DNA of 64,000 nt from Sphingomicrobium astaxanthinifaciens (GTDB taxonomy: Bacteria; Pseudomonadota; Alphaproteobacteria; Sphingomonadales; Sphingomonadaceae), in assembly GCF_022865105.1 (NCBI RefSeq), contig NZ_JAKNYM010000002.1:1335501-1399500 (forward strand). Reading direction: 5' to 3'. Within the stretch, counting starts at the first letter, position 1. Each line of letters begins with the position of its first letter. Shown here in pieces: positions 8,404 to 16,135 of this stretch. The notes below the pieces were generated by a model. It had not been told where the DNA came from, made no database searches, and saw nothing but the letters and a program-made list of their open reading frames with translations. Position numbers and translations under genes: made by a program.

Positions 8404-10788
8404 TTGCGCCTTACCTCGCGTCAACTGCCATCGACCCGAGCCAAGCTGGAGCACGCCGTCCTCACCGCCTACGCCATCGTCGCCATCTGGGGTGCCTGCG
8501 CGCTGGTCCTCACCGGGCTCGCCGCGCAGCGCATCCGGCGCGCGCAGGCGGTGCTCGACACCGCGCGCTCGATGCACGACCTGAGCGAGCGCTCGCCCGC
8601 GCGGCCGCTGGTGATCGGCCCCGACAACCGGATCGAGCTCGACAGCCAGCTGCGCGACCTGTTCCACCTCGACGCCGACCCCGCCTCCTTCGCCGGGCTG
8701 GCCGAGGGAGGCGTCCTGCCCCCCGAGGAGGTGGGCGCGCTCGAGGCCTCGGTCGAGGCGACGCGCCGCTCGGGCGACCGGCTCGACACCACGCTCGAGA
8801 CCAGCGAGGGTCGCATCTTCGCGGTGCGCGGCGAACTGACGGGGGCGGGGGGCACCCCCGGCGCGATCCTCGGCTGGGTCATCGACATCAGCGAGGCCGA
8901 GGAGGCCAAGCGCCGCCTCGCGCGGCGGCTCGAGCAGACCGAGAATGCGCTCGACAGCCTCACCCACCTGATCGAGAGCGCGCCCTTCCCGATGTGGTAT
9001 CGCGGCCCCGACATGAGCCTCGGGCTCGTCAACTCGGCCTTCGTCGCCGCGGTCGAGGGCGAGGATGCCGCCGACGTCATCGCGCGCGGCGCCGAGCTGA
9101 TCGACGGCAGCGGCGACCAGAGCGCGCGCGCCGGCGCACAGAAGGCGCTCGACCTCGGCGCCCCCTACCAGCGTCACCAGCCCGCCACCATCGGCGGCGA
9201 ACGGCGGATGCTGCGCATCGTCGACGTGCCGCTGCCGACCGGCGCGGTCGCGGGCTTCGCGCTCGACATCCAGGATCTCGAGGACGTGCGCTACCAGCTG
9301 GCGCAGAACATCCAGTCGCAGCGCGAACTGGCCGACCGGATGGCCGCCGGCGCGGCGCAGTTCGACGCCGACGGGCGGCTGAGCTTCTACAACCAGCCCT
9401 TCCACCTGATGAGCCAGCTCGACACCGAGGATCTCGACGAGGGCATCCCCTTCGATCGCCTCCTCGACGCGATGCGCGAGAAGGGGCGGGTGCCCGAGGT
9501 GCGCGACTATCCGAGCTGGAAGGCCGAGCGGCGCGAATGGTTCACCGCCACCGAGGAACTGATCGAGGAGGACTGGATCCTCGCCAACGGCGATCACCTC
9601 CGGGTCGTCGGCCAGCCGCTTCCCGACGGCGGGCTCCGGCTGATCCTCGAGGACCGGACCGAGCAGGTCCGCCTCGCCAGCGCGCGCGACACGCTGCTGC
9701 GGGTGCGCGCGGCGACCTTCGACAATTTGTTCGAGGTCATCAGCGTGTTCGCCTCCGACGGGCGGCTCTACCTGTGGAACCGTCGCTTCTCGCGGCTGTG
9801 GGGGCTCGAGGAGGGCTGGCTGTCCGAACATCCGCGGGTCGACGAACTCGTGCCGGCGATGGCGCAGAAGCTGGTCAATCCGACCGAGGCGGCGCAGATC
9901 CGCGAGCTCGTGCGCGCCACCACCGCGGGGCGGCAGTCGGGATCGGGCCGGCTGACGATGACCGACGGCCGCGGGTTCGAATATGCCGCCGTGCCGCTGC
10001 CCGACGGCAATGTGCTCGTCACCATGGTCGACATCACCGACAGCCTGCGGATCGAGAGCGCGCTGCGCGAGCGCGCGCGCGCGCTTGAGGAAGCCGACAG
10101 CGTGAAGACCGACTTCGTCGCCAATATGAGCTACGAGCTGCGCACCCCGCTGACCTCGATCGGCGGGTTCGCGCAGATGCTCGCGGCGGGCTATGCGGGC
10201 GAGCTGTCGGCCAACGCCAAGGAATATCTCGATGCCATCCTGCAGTCGGTCGAACGGCTCAGCCGGATGGTCGACCGCGTCCTCGATTTGACGCGCACCG
10301 AGGGCGGGGCGCTGCAGATCGAGCGCGAGCGGGTCGACCTCGAAGGGCTGGTGACCACCGTCGGCGAGGGCTTCCTGCCGCGCGCCCGCGAGCAGGGCCA
10401 GCAGCTGCGCTTCGCGATCGACGCTGAGACCGGCATCGTCGAGGGCGATGCACGGCGGCTGCGCGAGGCAATCGAGAACATCCTGCAAAATGCCGTCAAC
10501 TATGCGGGACATGGCGCTGAAATCACGCTCGAAACCGTCGCCGAAGAGGAGGCGGTGCGGATCACCGTGACCGACAATGGCGAGGGGATCGACCCCGATG
10601 AACAGCCGCGCGTCTTCGATCGTTTCCATCGCAGCGAACCGGGCGAACGCGGCGAGGCCGCGCTCGGGCTGGGGCTGCCGCTGACCCGCCAGTTCATCGA
10701 GGCCCATGGCGGGCGCGTCGAGCTCCTGTCCAAGCGCGGCGAGGGCACCGCCGTCACGCTCGTCATCCCGCGCGGAGAGAGCCGATGA
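8404..10788 (+). CDS. divL: DivL-like PAS sensor kinase with Tyr at the phospho-acceptor site
   Basis: Membrane-anchored sensor protein: one transmembrane helix near the N-terminus (TAYAIVAIWGACALVLTGLA), several PAS-like modules, a HisKA-type dimerisation helix and a HATPase_c domain. The H-box reads FVANMSYELRTPLT, with Tyr (codon 10132-10134) where kinases have His. This substitution is the hallmark of Caulobacter DivL, which acts on the CckA-ChpT-CtrA cell-cycle relay as a signalling adaptor. ATPase motifs are kept: ENILQNAVNYA (N box), DNGEGIDPDEQPRVFDRF (G1/F) and GLGLPLTRQFI (G2). The start is uncertain: the frame opens at GTG 8245, but coding character begins near TTG 8404, which gives 794 residues (Caulobacter DivL is about 770). 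It overlaps tsaE by four bases. Confidence 0.85.
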   Translation: MRLTSRQLPSTRAKLEHAVLTAYAIVAIWGACALVLTGLAAQRIRRAQAVLDTARSMHDLSERSPARPLVIGPDNRIELDSQLRDLFHLDADPASFAGLAEGGVLPPEEVGALEASVEATRRSGDRLDTTLETSEGRIFAVRGELTGAGGTPGAILGWVIDISEAEEAKRRLARRLEQTENALDSLTHLIESAPFPMWYRGPDMSLGLVNSAFVAAVEGEDAADVIARGAELIDGSGDQSARAGAQKALDLGAPYQRHQPATIGGERRMLRIVDVPLPTGAVAGFALDIQDLEDVRYQLAQNIQSQRELADRMAAGAAQFDADGRLSFYNQPFHLMSQLDTEDLDEGIPFDRLLDAMREKGRVPEVRDYPSWKAERREWFTATEELIEEDWILANGDHLRVVGQPLPDGGLRLILEDRTEQVRLASARDTLLRVRAATFDNLFEVISVFASDGRLYLWNRRFSRLWGLEEGWLSEHPRVDELVPAMAQKLVNPTEAAQIRELVRATTAGRQSGSGRLTMTDGRGFEYAAVPLPDGNVLVTMVDITDSLRIESALRERARALEEADSVKTDFVANMSYELRTPLTSIGGFAQMLAAGYAGELSANAKEYLDAILQSVERLSRMVDRVLDLTRTEGGALQIERERVDLEGLVTTVGEGFLPRAREQGQQLRFAIDAETGIVEGDARRLREAIENILQNAVNYAGHGAEITLETVAEEEAVRITVTDNGEGIDPDEQPRVFDRFHRSEPGERGEAALGLGLPLTRQFIEAHGGRVELLSKRGEGTAVTLVIPRGESR

Positions 10789-11216
10789 TCCTTGCCGACG
10801 AAGAGGCCACGATGGCGGCGGGGGCGATGCTCGCGAAGGTCGCGCGCGCGGGTGACGTCATCACCTTGTCGGGCCCCCTCGGGACGGGTAAGACGAGCTT
10901 TGCCCGCGGCTTCCTCGCCGCGCTCGGGCACGCGGGCGAGGTGCCCAGCCCGAGCTTCGCCATCGTCCAGCCCTACGAACATCTCGACCCGCCGGTCTGG
11001 CATGCCGACCTCTACCGGCTCGAGGAGGAGCGCGACCTCGACGAGCTCGGGCTCGACGACCTTGCCGATGCCGTCCTGCTGGTCGAATGGCCCGAACAGG
11101 CGGGGCGCTGGGACCATGCGCTGGCGCTCGTCCTCGACCCCGATCCCGAGACCGGCCGGCGTCGCTTGACAGTGTCCGCGCCGGCGGCTTGGAAGGAGCG
11201 ATGTCCGTTCCAATGA
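10785..11216 (+). CDS. tsaE: tRNA threonylcarbamoyladenosine biosynthesis ATPase
   Basis: A 143-residue P-loop ATPase of the TsaE (YjeE) family, which works with TsaB and TsaD to add the t6A modification at position 37 of ANN-reading tRNAs. The Walker A motif is GPLGTGKTSFARG near residues 30-42, followed by PSPSFAIVQPYE and the Walker B-like WHADLYRLEE. LVEWPEQ is the conserved family motif near residue 100. ATG overlaps the divL stop (ATGA), implying translational coupling, and the end overlaps the start of amgK by 16 bases. TsaE in an operon with a kinase and peptidoglycan-recycling genes recurs in alphaproteobacteria (from memory, not checked). Confidence 0.95.
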   Translation: MILADEEATMAAGAMLAKVARAGDVITLSGPLGTGKTSFARGFLAALGHAGEVPSPSFAIVQPYEHLDPPVWHADLYRLEEERDLDELGLDDLADAVLLVEWPEQAGRWDHALALVLDPDPETGRRRLTVSAPAAWKERCPFQ

Positions 11217-12205
11217 CCCCGCCCGCGCTGGCCCCCGCCTTTCTCGAGACCGCCGGCTGGGGCGGCGCCGAGATCCGGCCGCTGGCCGGCGACGCCAGTT
11301 TCCGGCGCTATTTCCGCGTCATCCACCCGACCCACGGGCGCGCGGTGCTGATGGATGCCCCGCCCGAGCATGAGGATTCGCGCCCCTTCGTCGCGATCGC
11401 CGAGCATCTCGATGCGCAGGGGCTGCGCGCGCCGCGCATCCTCTACCGCGACCTCGCCGCGGGGCTTCTGCTGCTCGAGGATTTCGGCGACGCCCGCGTC
11501 GCCCCCGTGCTCGCGGCGGGCAAGGGCGACGAGACCGCCATCTATGCCGCGGCGGTCGACACGCTTGTCACGCTCCACGCCGCCCCGCTGCCACCCGGGA
11601 TCGCGCCCTATGACGAGGCCGTGCTCAAGCGCGAGGTCGACCTGTTCGTCGACTGGTACCTGCCCGCGCTCGGGGTCGAGGACATCGACCGCGCGGGGTT
11701 CGATGCGGCGTGGAAAGCGTGCTGGCCGGGGTTGCTGGCGCGCACCGCGGCGCACCCGGTGCTGGTGCTGCGCGACTATCATGCCGACAACCTGATGCTG
11801 CTCGAGGATGGCGGCCTCGGGCTGCTCGATTTCCAGGATGCGCTCGCGGGCCATGCCGCCTACGACCTCGTCTCGCTGCTGCAGGATGCCCGCCGCGACG
11901 TCGATCCGGCGCTCGAGGCGGCGATGCGCGAGCGTTTCATGACCCGCGCCGGGGTCACCGACCCGGCGACCTTCATCGCCGACTACGAGCTGCTCGGGGC
12001 GCAGCGCAACGTCAAGATCCTCGGCATCTTCACCCGGCTGTGGAAGCGCGACGGCAAGCCGCACTATCTCAAGTTCCAGCCGCGCATGTGGGGGCTGGTC
12101 GAACGCAATCTGGCGCATCCCGCGCTCGCCCCGCTCGCGCGCTGGTTCGACACCCACGTCCCGGCCCGGTTGCGCGCCGCGGCGTGGCAGGAGCATGCCG
12201 CGTGA
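11201..12205 (+). CDS. amgK: AmgK-type N-acetylmuramate/GlcNAc-1-kinase
   Basis: A 334-residue aminoglycoside-phosphotransferase-fold kinase. The N-terminal LAGDASFRRYFRV matches the DASxRRYxR motif of AmgK, the anomeric kinase that phosphorylates MurNAc (and GlcNAc) at C1 in peptidoglycan recycling. Catalytic sequences are LVLRDYHADNLMLLED (catalytic Asp) near residue 190 and LLDFQDALAGHAAYDL, the Mg-binding DFQ. The start at ATG 11201 follows GGAAGGAG; the frame is open further upstream but lies within tsaE. The next gene is the partner uridylyltransferase murU, with GTGA overlap, which strongly supports the AmgK assignment over a generic phosphotransferase. The pair bypasses fosfomycin-sensitive de novo UDP-MurNAc synthesis in species where it has been studied. 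Confidence 0.88.
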   Translation: MSVPMTPPALAPAFLETAGWGGAEIRPLAGDASFRRYFRVIHPTHGRAVLMDAPPEHEDSRPFVAIAEHLDAQGLRAPRILYRDLAAGLLLLEDFGDARVAPVLAAGKGDETAIYAAAVDTLVTLHAAPLPPGIAPYDEAVLKREVDLFVDWYLPALGVEDIDRAGFDAAWKACWPGLLARTAAHPVLVLRDYHADNLMLLEDGGLGLLDFQDALAGHAAYDLVSLLQDARRDVDPALEAAMRERFMTRAGVTDPATFIADYELLGAQRNVKILGIFTRLWKRDGKPHYLKFQPRMWGLVERNLAHPALAPLARWFDTHVPARLRAAAWQEHAA

Positions 12206-12954
12206 GGCGCAGCGCGCTGTCGCTGCGCCCCGCCATCGCCGCCGCGGTGCCGCGCACCGCGATGGTCATGGCCGCCGGGCTCGGCAAGCGCATGCGCCCG
12301 CTCACTGCGACCCGCCCCAAGCCGATGATCGAGCTCGCGGGGCAACCGATGATCGATCATGTGCTCGACCGGCTCGAACAGGCCGGAGTCGAGAAGGTGG
12401 TGGTCAACGTCCATTACCTGCCCGACGCGATCGAGGCGCACCTCGCCGCGCGCGAGGGGCTCGAGATCGCCATCTCCGACGAGCGCGAGGCGCTGCTCGA
12501 GACCGGCGGCGGGCTGGTCAAGGCGCTGCCGCTGATCGAGGGCGATCCCTTCCTGTCGTGCAACAGCGACAATTTCTGGGTCGACGGGCCGAGCGACACG
12601 CTGCGGCTGCTCGCCAGCCAGTGGGACGGCGCGCGGATGGACGCGCTGCTGCTCCTCGTGCCGCATGCGCGCGCCTTCCACCATCGCGGCCGCGGCGACT
12701 TCCATCTCGACCGCCATGGCCGGCTCCGGCGACGGCTGCCCAACAAGGTCGCGCCCTATGTCTTCACCGGCATCCAGCTGGTGTCCAAGCGGCTGCTGCG
12801 GGACCCGCCCGCGGGCAAGTTCTCGACCAACATCCTGTGGGACCGCGCGATCGCCGAGGGGCGGCTCTACGGCGCGGTCCACCAGGGGCTGTGGTTCGAT
12901 GTCGGCACCCCGCCCGCCATCCCCGCGACCGAGGCGATCCTGCGCGATGAGTGA
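12202..12954 (+). CDS. murU: MurNAc-1-phosphate uridylyltransferase
   Basis: A 250-residue nucleotidyltransferase of the MurU family, converting MurNAc-1-phosphate and UTP to UDP-MurNAc. The nucleotide-binding signature AMVMAAGLGKRMRPLTATRPK lies near residues 20-40, followed by KPMIELAGQPMIDHVLDRL. The metal-binding region is FLSCNSDNFWVDG near residue 118, and the sugar pocket includes LLETGGGLVKALP and LWFDVGTPPA. The GTG start at 12202 overlaps the amgK stop and has AGGAG eight bases upstream; the frame is open earlier inside amgK but without a site. It directly follows amgK, its pathway partner, and overlaps addB by eight bases. The cytosolic enzyme completes the recycling bypass. Confidence 0.9.
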   Translation: MRRSALSLRPAIAAAVPRTAMVMAAGLGKRMRPLTATRPKPMIELAGQPMIDHVLDRLEQAGVEKVVVNVHYLPDAIEAHLAAREGLEIAISDEREALLETGGGLVKALPLIEGDPFLSCNSDNFWVDGPSDTLRLLASQWDGARMDALLLLVPHARAFHHRGRGDFHLDRHGRLRRRLPNKVAPYVFTGIQLVSKRLLRDPPAGKFSTNILWDRAIAEGRLYGAVHQGLWFDVGTPPAIPATEAILRDE

Positions 12955-15895
12955 GGCGAGCGCGGGGGCGCGCCCGACGGTCTATTCGATCCCGCCGCAC
13001 CGCAGCTTCGTCGATGCCCTCGTGGTCGGGCTGCTCGACAAGCATGGCCGCGACCCGATGCAGCTGGCGCGCGGGCGCATCCTCGTGCCGACCAATCGCG
13101 CCGCGCGCTCGCTGCGCGATGCCTTCGTGCGCGCCGCCGGGGAGTGGTGCCTGCTGCCGCGACTGGTGCCGATCGGCGATCCCGAGCTGGGCGAGCGTCT
13201 CGGGCTCGCGCTCGACCCGATCGATGCCGAGCCGCTGCCGCCCGCGATAGCCCCCGACGAGCGGCTGCTCGTCCTCGCCGGGCTGCTGCGGGGCAGCGAG
13301 GCGCGCGCCAGCGCGGTCTCGGCGCTGCGCGAGGCGCGCGACCTCGCGCGCGCGCTCGACCAGCTAACGATCGAGGAGAAGAGCCCCGAGGACCTGCGCG
13401 CGCTGGCCCCCGAGGCGCGCGAGCTGCAGGCCCACTGGCAGCATCTCTACGACAAGCTGGGGCTGGTGTTCGGCGCCTGGCCCGAGCTGCTGGCCGAGCG
13501 CGGCGCGATCGATCTCGCGACCCGCCGCAACCGGCTCCTCGACCGGCTCGCCGCGCGCTGGCGCGAGACCCCGCCCGACGGCTTTACCGTGGCCGCCGGC
13601 ATCACCACCACCGCGCCCGCGGTCGCGCGCCTGCTCGGTACCATCGCGCGGCTGCCCGCGGGGATGGTCGTGCTGCCCGCGCTGGCGCGCGAGCGCGAGA
13701 TGCCCGCCCCCGAATGGGACGCGCTGGCCGAGGAGCGCGGCGCCGGGGCCGGGGCCGGGGCGGACGCGGCGGCGGCGCGGCCCTCGGGGACGATGCTCTC
13801 CCACCCGCAATATCACCTCCGTCTGCTGCTCGACCGCATGGGGGTCGGCCGCGGCGAGGTGCGCGACTGGCACCGGCGCGGCGATCCCGCCGCGCCCCCA
13901 GAGCGCAGCCGCGCCATCGCCCATGCGATGGCCGCGGCCCGCTACACCGACAAGTGGCAGGGGCTCGCGCCGCTCGACCGTCGCTTCGGCGACAAGGTGC
14001 GCGCCGCCACCTTCCCCGACCCGGCCGCGGAGGCGGCGGGGATCGCGCTGGCGCTGCGCCGCGCGCTCGAGGAGCCGGGCAAGACCGCCGCGCTCGTCAC
14101 CCCCGATCGCGCGCTGGCGCGCCGGGTCGGCGCGATCCTCGCCCGCTGGGGCATCGCCGTCGACGACAGCGCGGGCGAACCGCTCGACCAGACCCCGCCC
14201 GCCACGCTGCTCCTGCGCCTCCTCGGCGCGATCGAGGAGGACTGGGGGCCGATCGCCACGCTCGCGCTGGCCAAGCACCCGCTGGTCGGTGGCGCGGGGG
14301 GCGAGCGCGGCGACTGGTTGCGTCGCGTTCGTCGGCTCGACCGGGCGCTGCGCGGGGCGCGCCCCGGCCCCGGGCTCGACGGGCTCGCGCGGCGGCTCAA
14401 GCACGACGCCGACCGCGAGGCCTTCGCCGCGCTGCGCGGCCCCCTCGAGACCGCCGCCACGCTGCTCGCGCCCACGACATCGCTCGCCGAGCTCGCGCGT
14501 GCGCTGCACGGTGCGCTCGAGGCGCTGGCCGGCGAGCGGGTGTGGACCGGCGCGGCGGGGCGCGAGCTGTCGAGCCTCATCGAGACGCTCGAGACCTCGC
14601 CCGCCGCCGCCGAGTTCGCCGTCCCCGCCGGGGAGCGCCAGGCGCTATGGCGCAGCCTGATGGGCGGGCGCAGCGTGCGCCGCCCCTATGGCGGGCATCC
14701 GCGTATCCAGCTCCTCGGGCTCCTAGAGGCCCGGCTGCTGCAGAGCGAGCTGATGATCCTCGGCGGGCTCAACGAGGGCAGCTGGCCCGCCGACAGCGGC
14801 ACTGACCCCTGGCTCGCGCCGCGGCTGCGCCGGCTGCTCGGGCTGCCCGGGCTCGACAGCCGCATCGGGCTTGCCGCGCACGATTTCATGAGCGCGCTGG
14901 GCGCCCCCGATGTGCTCCTGACCCGCGCGCTGCGCGACGCGCGCTCGCCGACCATCGCGTCGCGTTTCTGGCTCCGGCTCGAGGCGCTGAGCGGCGGTCT
15001 GCCGCGCGATGCCGAGCTGGAGCAGCTCGCCGGCGCGCTCGATCGCCCCGCCGCGGTCCGCCCCGCGCCGCAACCGCGCCCGGCCCCGCCCGTCGTCGCG
15101 CGCCCGCGCACGCTGCCCGTCACCGCGATCGAGCAATTGCGCGCCGATCCCTATGCCTTCTACGCCCGGCGCATCCTCGGGCTGCGCGCGCTCGAACCGC
15201 TCGAGAACCCGCGCCTTGCCGCCTGGCAGGGCAACCGCGTGCACGAACTGCTCGAACGCTGGGTCGAGCGCGACGACGCCGATCCCGCGGCGCTCGAACC
15301 GCGGCTCGAGGCGTTGCTCGGCAGCGCCGACATCCACCCGATGCTGCGCGCGCTGTGGGGGCCGCGGCTGCGCGAGGGGCTCGACTTCATCCTCGGCGCG
15401 ATGGCCGCCGACAAGGCTGCCGGCCGCGTGCCGCGCGCGGTCGAGATCGAGGGCCGGGCGCCGCTCCATGGCATCACCCTCCACGGCATCGCCGACCGGC
15501 TCGACCGCTGTGCCGACGGCGGGATCGCGATCGTCGACTACAAGACCGGCACGTCCCCCGACCGCAAGGCGGTCGACGCCGAGTTCGCGCTCCAGCTGGG
15601 GCTGCTCGGGTTGCTCGCGCGCGAGGGCGGGTTCGGCGGCGAGAAACATCGCCCGGTCGCGCTCGAATATTGGAAGCTGGGCAAGGTGAACGGTCGCTTC
15701 GGCCAGCGCATGGCGGTCGGGCAGGACGGGATCGAGGCGTATCTCGCGGCGGTCGACGCGCGGCTGCAGCAGCTCGCGCGCGACTATCTCTTCGGCGAGC
15801 AACCCTTCGTCGCCAAGCTCAACCCCGCCTTCGCGCCCTATGGCGACTACGACCAGCTGATGCGACTGGAGGAATGGTATGGCCGTGAAGCCTGA
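12947..15895 (+). CDS. addB: double-strand break repair protein AddB
   Basis: A 982-residue subunit of the AddAB helicase-nuclease (the RecBCD counterpart in alphaproteobacteria) that resects double-strand breaks for RecA. The N-terminal part keeps a degenerate helicase fold (GRILVPTNRAARSLRDAF), without a canonical Walker A lysine motif, as usual for alphaproteobacterial AddB. The C-terminus carries the PD-(D/E)XK nuclease core: AWQGNRVHELLERWVE, LHGIADRLDRC and IAIVDYKTGTSPD near residues 760-870. No iron-sulphur cysteine quartet like that of Bacillus AddB is evident. ATG 12947 overlaps the end of murU. A minus-strand gene for a 58-residue protein separates it from addA. Confidence 0.93.
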   Translation: MSEASAGARPTVYSIPPHRSFVDALVVGLLDKHGRDPMQLARGRILVPTNRAARSLRDAFVRAAGEWCLLPRLVPIGDPELGERLGLALDPIDAEPLPPAIAPDERLLVLAGLLRGSEARASAVSALREARDLARALDQLTIEEKSPEDLRALAPEARELQAHWQHLYDKLGLVFGAWPELLAERGAIDLATRRNRLLDRLAARWRETPPDGFTVAAGITTTAPAVARLLGTIARLPAGMVVLPALAREREMPAPEWDALAEERGAGAGAGADAAAARPSGTMLSHPQYHLRLLLDRMGVGRGEVRDWHRRGDPAAPPERSRAIAHAMAAARYTDKWQGLAPLDRRFGDKVRAATFPDPAAEAAGIALALRRALEEPGKTAALVTPDRALARRVGAILARWGIAVDDSAGEPLDQTPPATLLLRLLGAIEEDWGPIATLALAKHPLVGGAGGERGDWLRRVRRLDRALRGARPGPGLDGLARRLKHDADREAFAALRGPLETAATLLAPTTSLAELARALHGALEALAGERVWTGAAGRELSSLIETLETSPAAAEFAVPAGERQALWRSLMGGRSVRRPYGGHPRIQLLGLLEARLLQSELMILGGLNEGSWPADSGTDPWLAPRLRRLLGLPGLDSRIGLAAHDFMSALGAPDVLLTRALRDARSPTIASRFWLRLEALSGGLPRDAELEQLAGALDRPAAVRPAPQPRPAPPVVARPRTLPVTAIEQLRADPYAFYARRILGLRALEPLENPRLAAWQGNRVHELLERWVERDDADPAALEPRLEALLGSADIHPMLRALWGPRLREGLDFILGAMAADKAAGRVPRAVEIEGRAPLHGITLHGIADRLDRCADGGIAIVDYKTGTSPDRKAVDAEFALQLGLLGLLAREGGFGGEKHRPVALEYWKLGKVNGRFGQRMAVGQDGIEAYLAAVDARLQQLARDYLFGEQPFVAKLNPAFAPYGDYDQLMRLEEWYGREA

Positions 15896-15899
15896 TCGC

Positions 15900-16076
15900 T
15901 CAGTCCGCCTTGGGCGCCTTCGCCTTCTTGCGCCGGTTGGCGTAGAGCAGGGCGGCAACGATCGCCGCCGACCCCACCCCGACCGCGACGCCCGCGGTCT
16001 TGTAGGCCTTCCGGTTCGACGAGGTCGACGCGGCGCTGGGCGCCGGCGTCGCTTTGCTGGTCTTCTTGTCGGTCAT
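15900..16076 (-). CDS. 58-aa single-span membrane protein between addB and addA
   Basis: Short antisense gene lying in the gap between addB and addA. The protein has a Lys/Ser/Thr/Ala-rich N-terminal stretch (MTDKKTSKATPAPSAAST), one hydrophobic helix (GVAVGVGSAAIVAALLYA) and a strongly basic tail (NRRKKAKAPKAD). That predicts one membrane span. AAGGAG lies five to six bases before the ATG on the minus strand, a better ribosome-binding site than most genes here have. I know of no family. Its helix-then-NRRK layout resembles the 117-residue protein at 1462-1815. The stop lies only five bases past the addB stop. No clear promoter was found. The strong site and sensible topology make it a likely real gene. 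Confidence 0.75.
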   Translation of the reverse strand: MTDKKTSKATPAPSAASTSSNRKAYKTAGVAVGVGSAAIVAALLYANRRKKAKAPKAD

Positions 16077-16135
16077 GCGCGCTCCTTAGGCAGCCGCGGC
16101 GGCGTTGCAAAGCGCTTCTTGCGCCGAGGCGTGGC

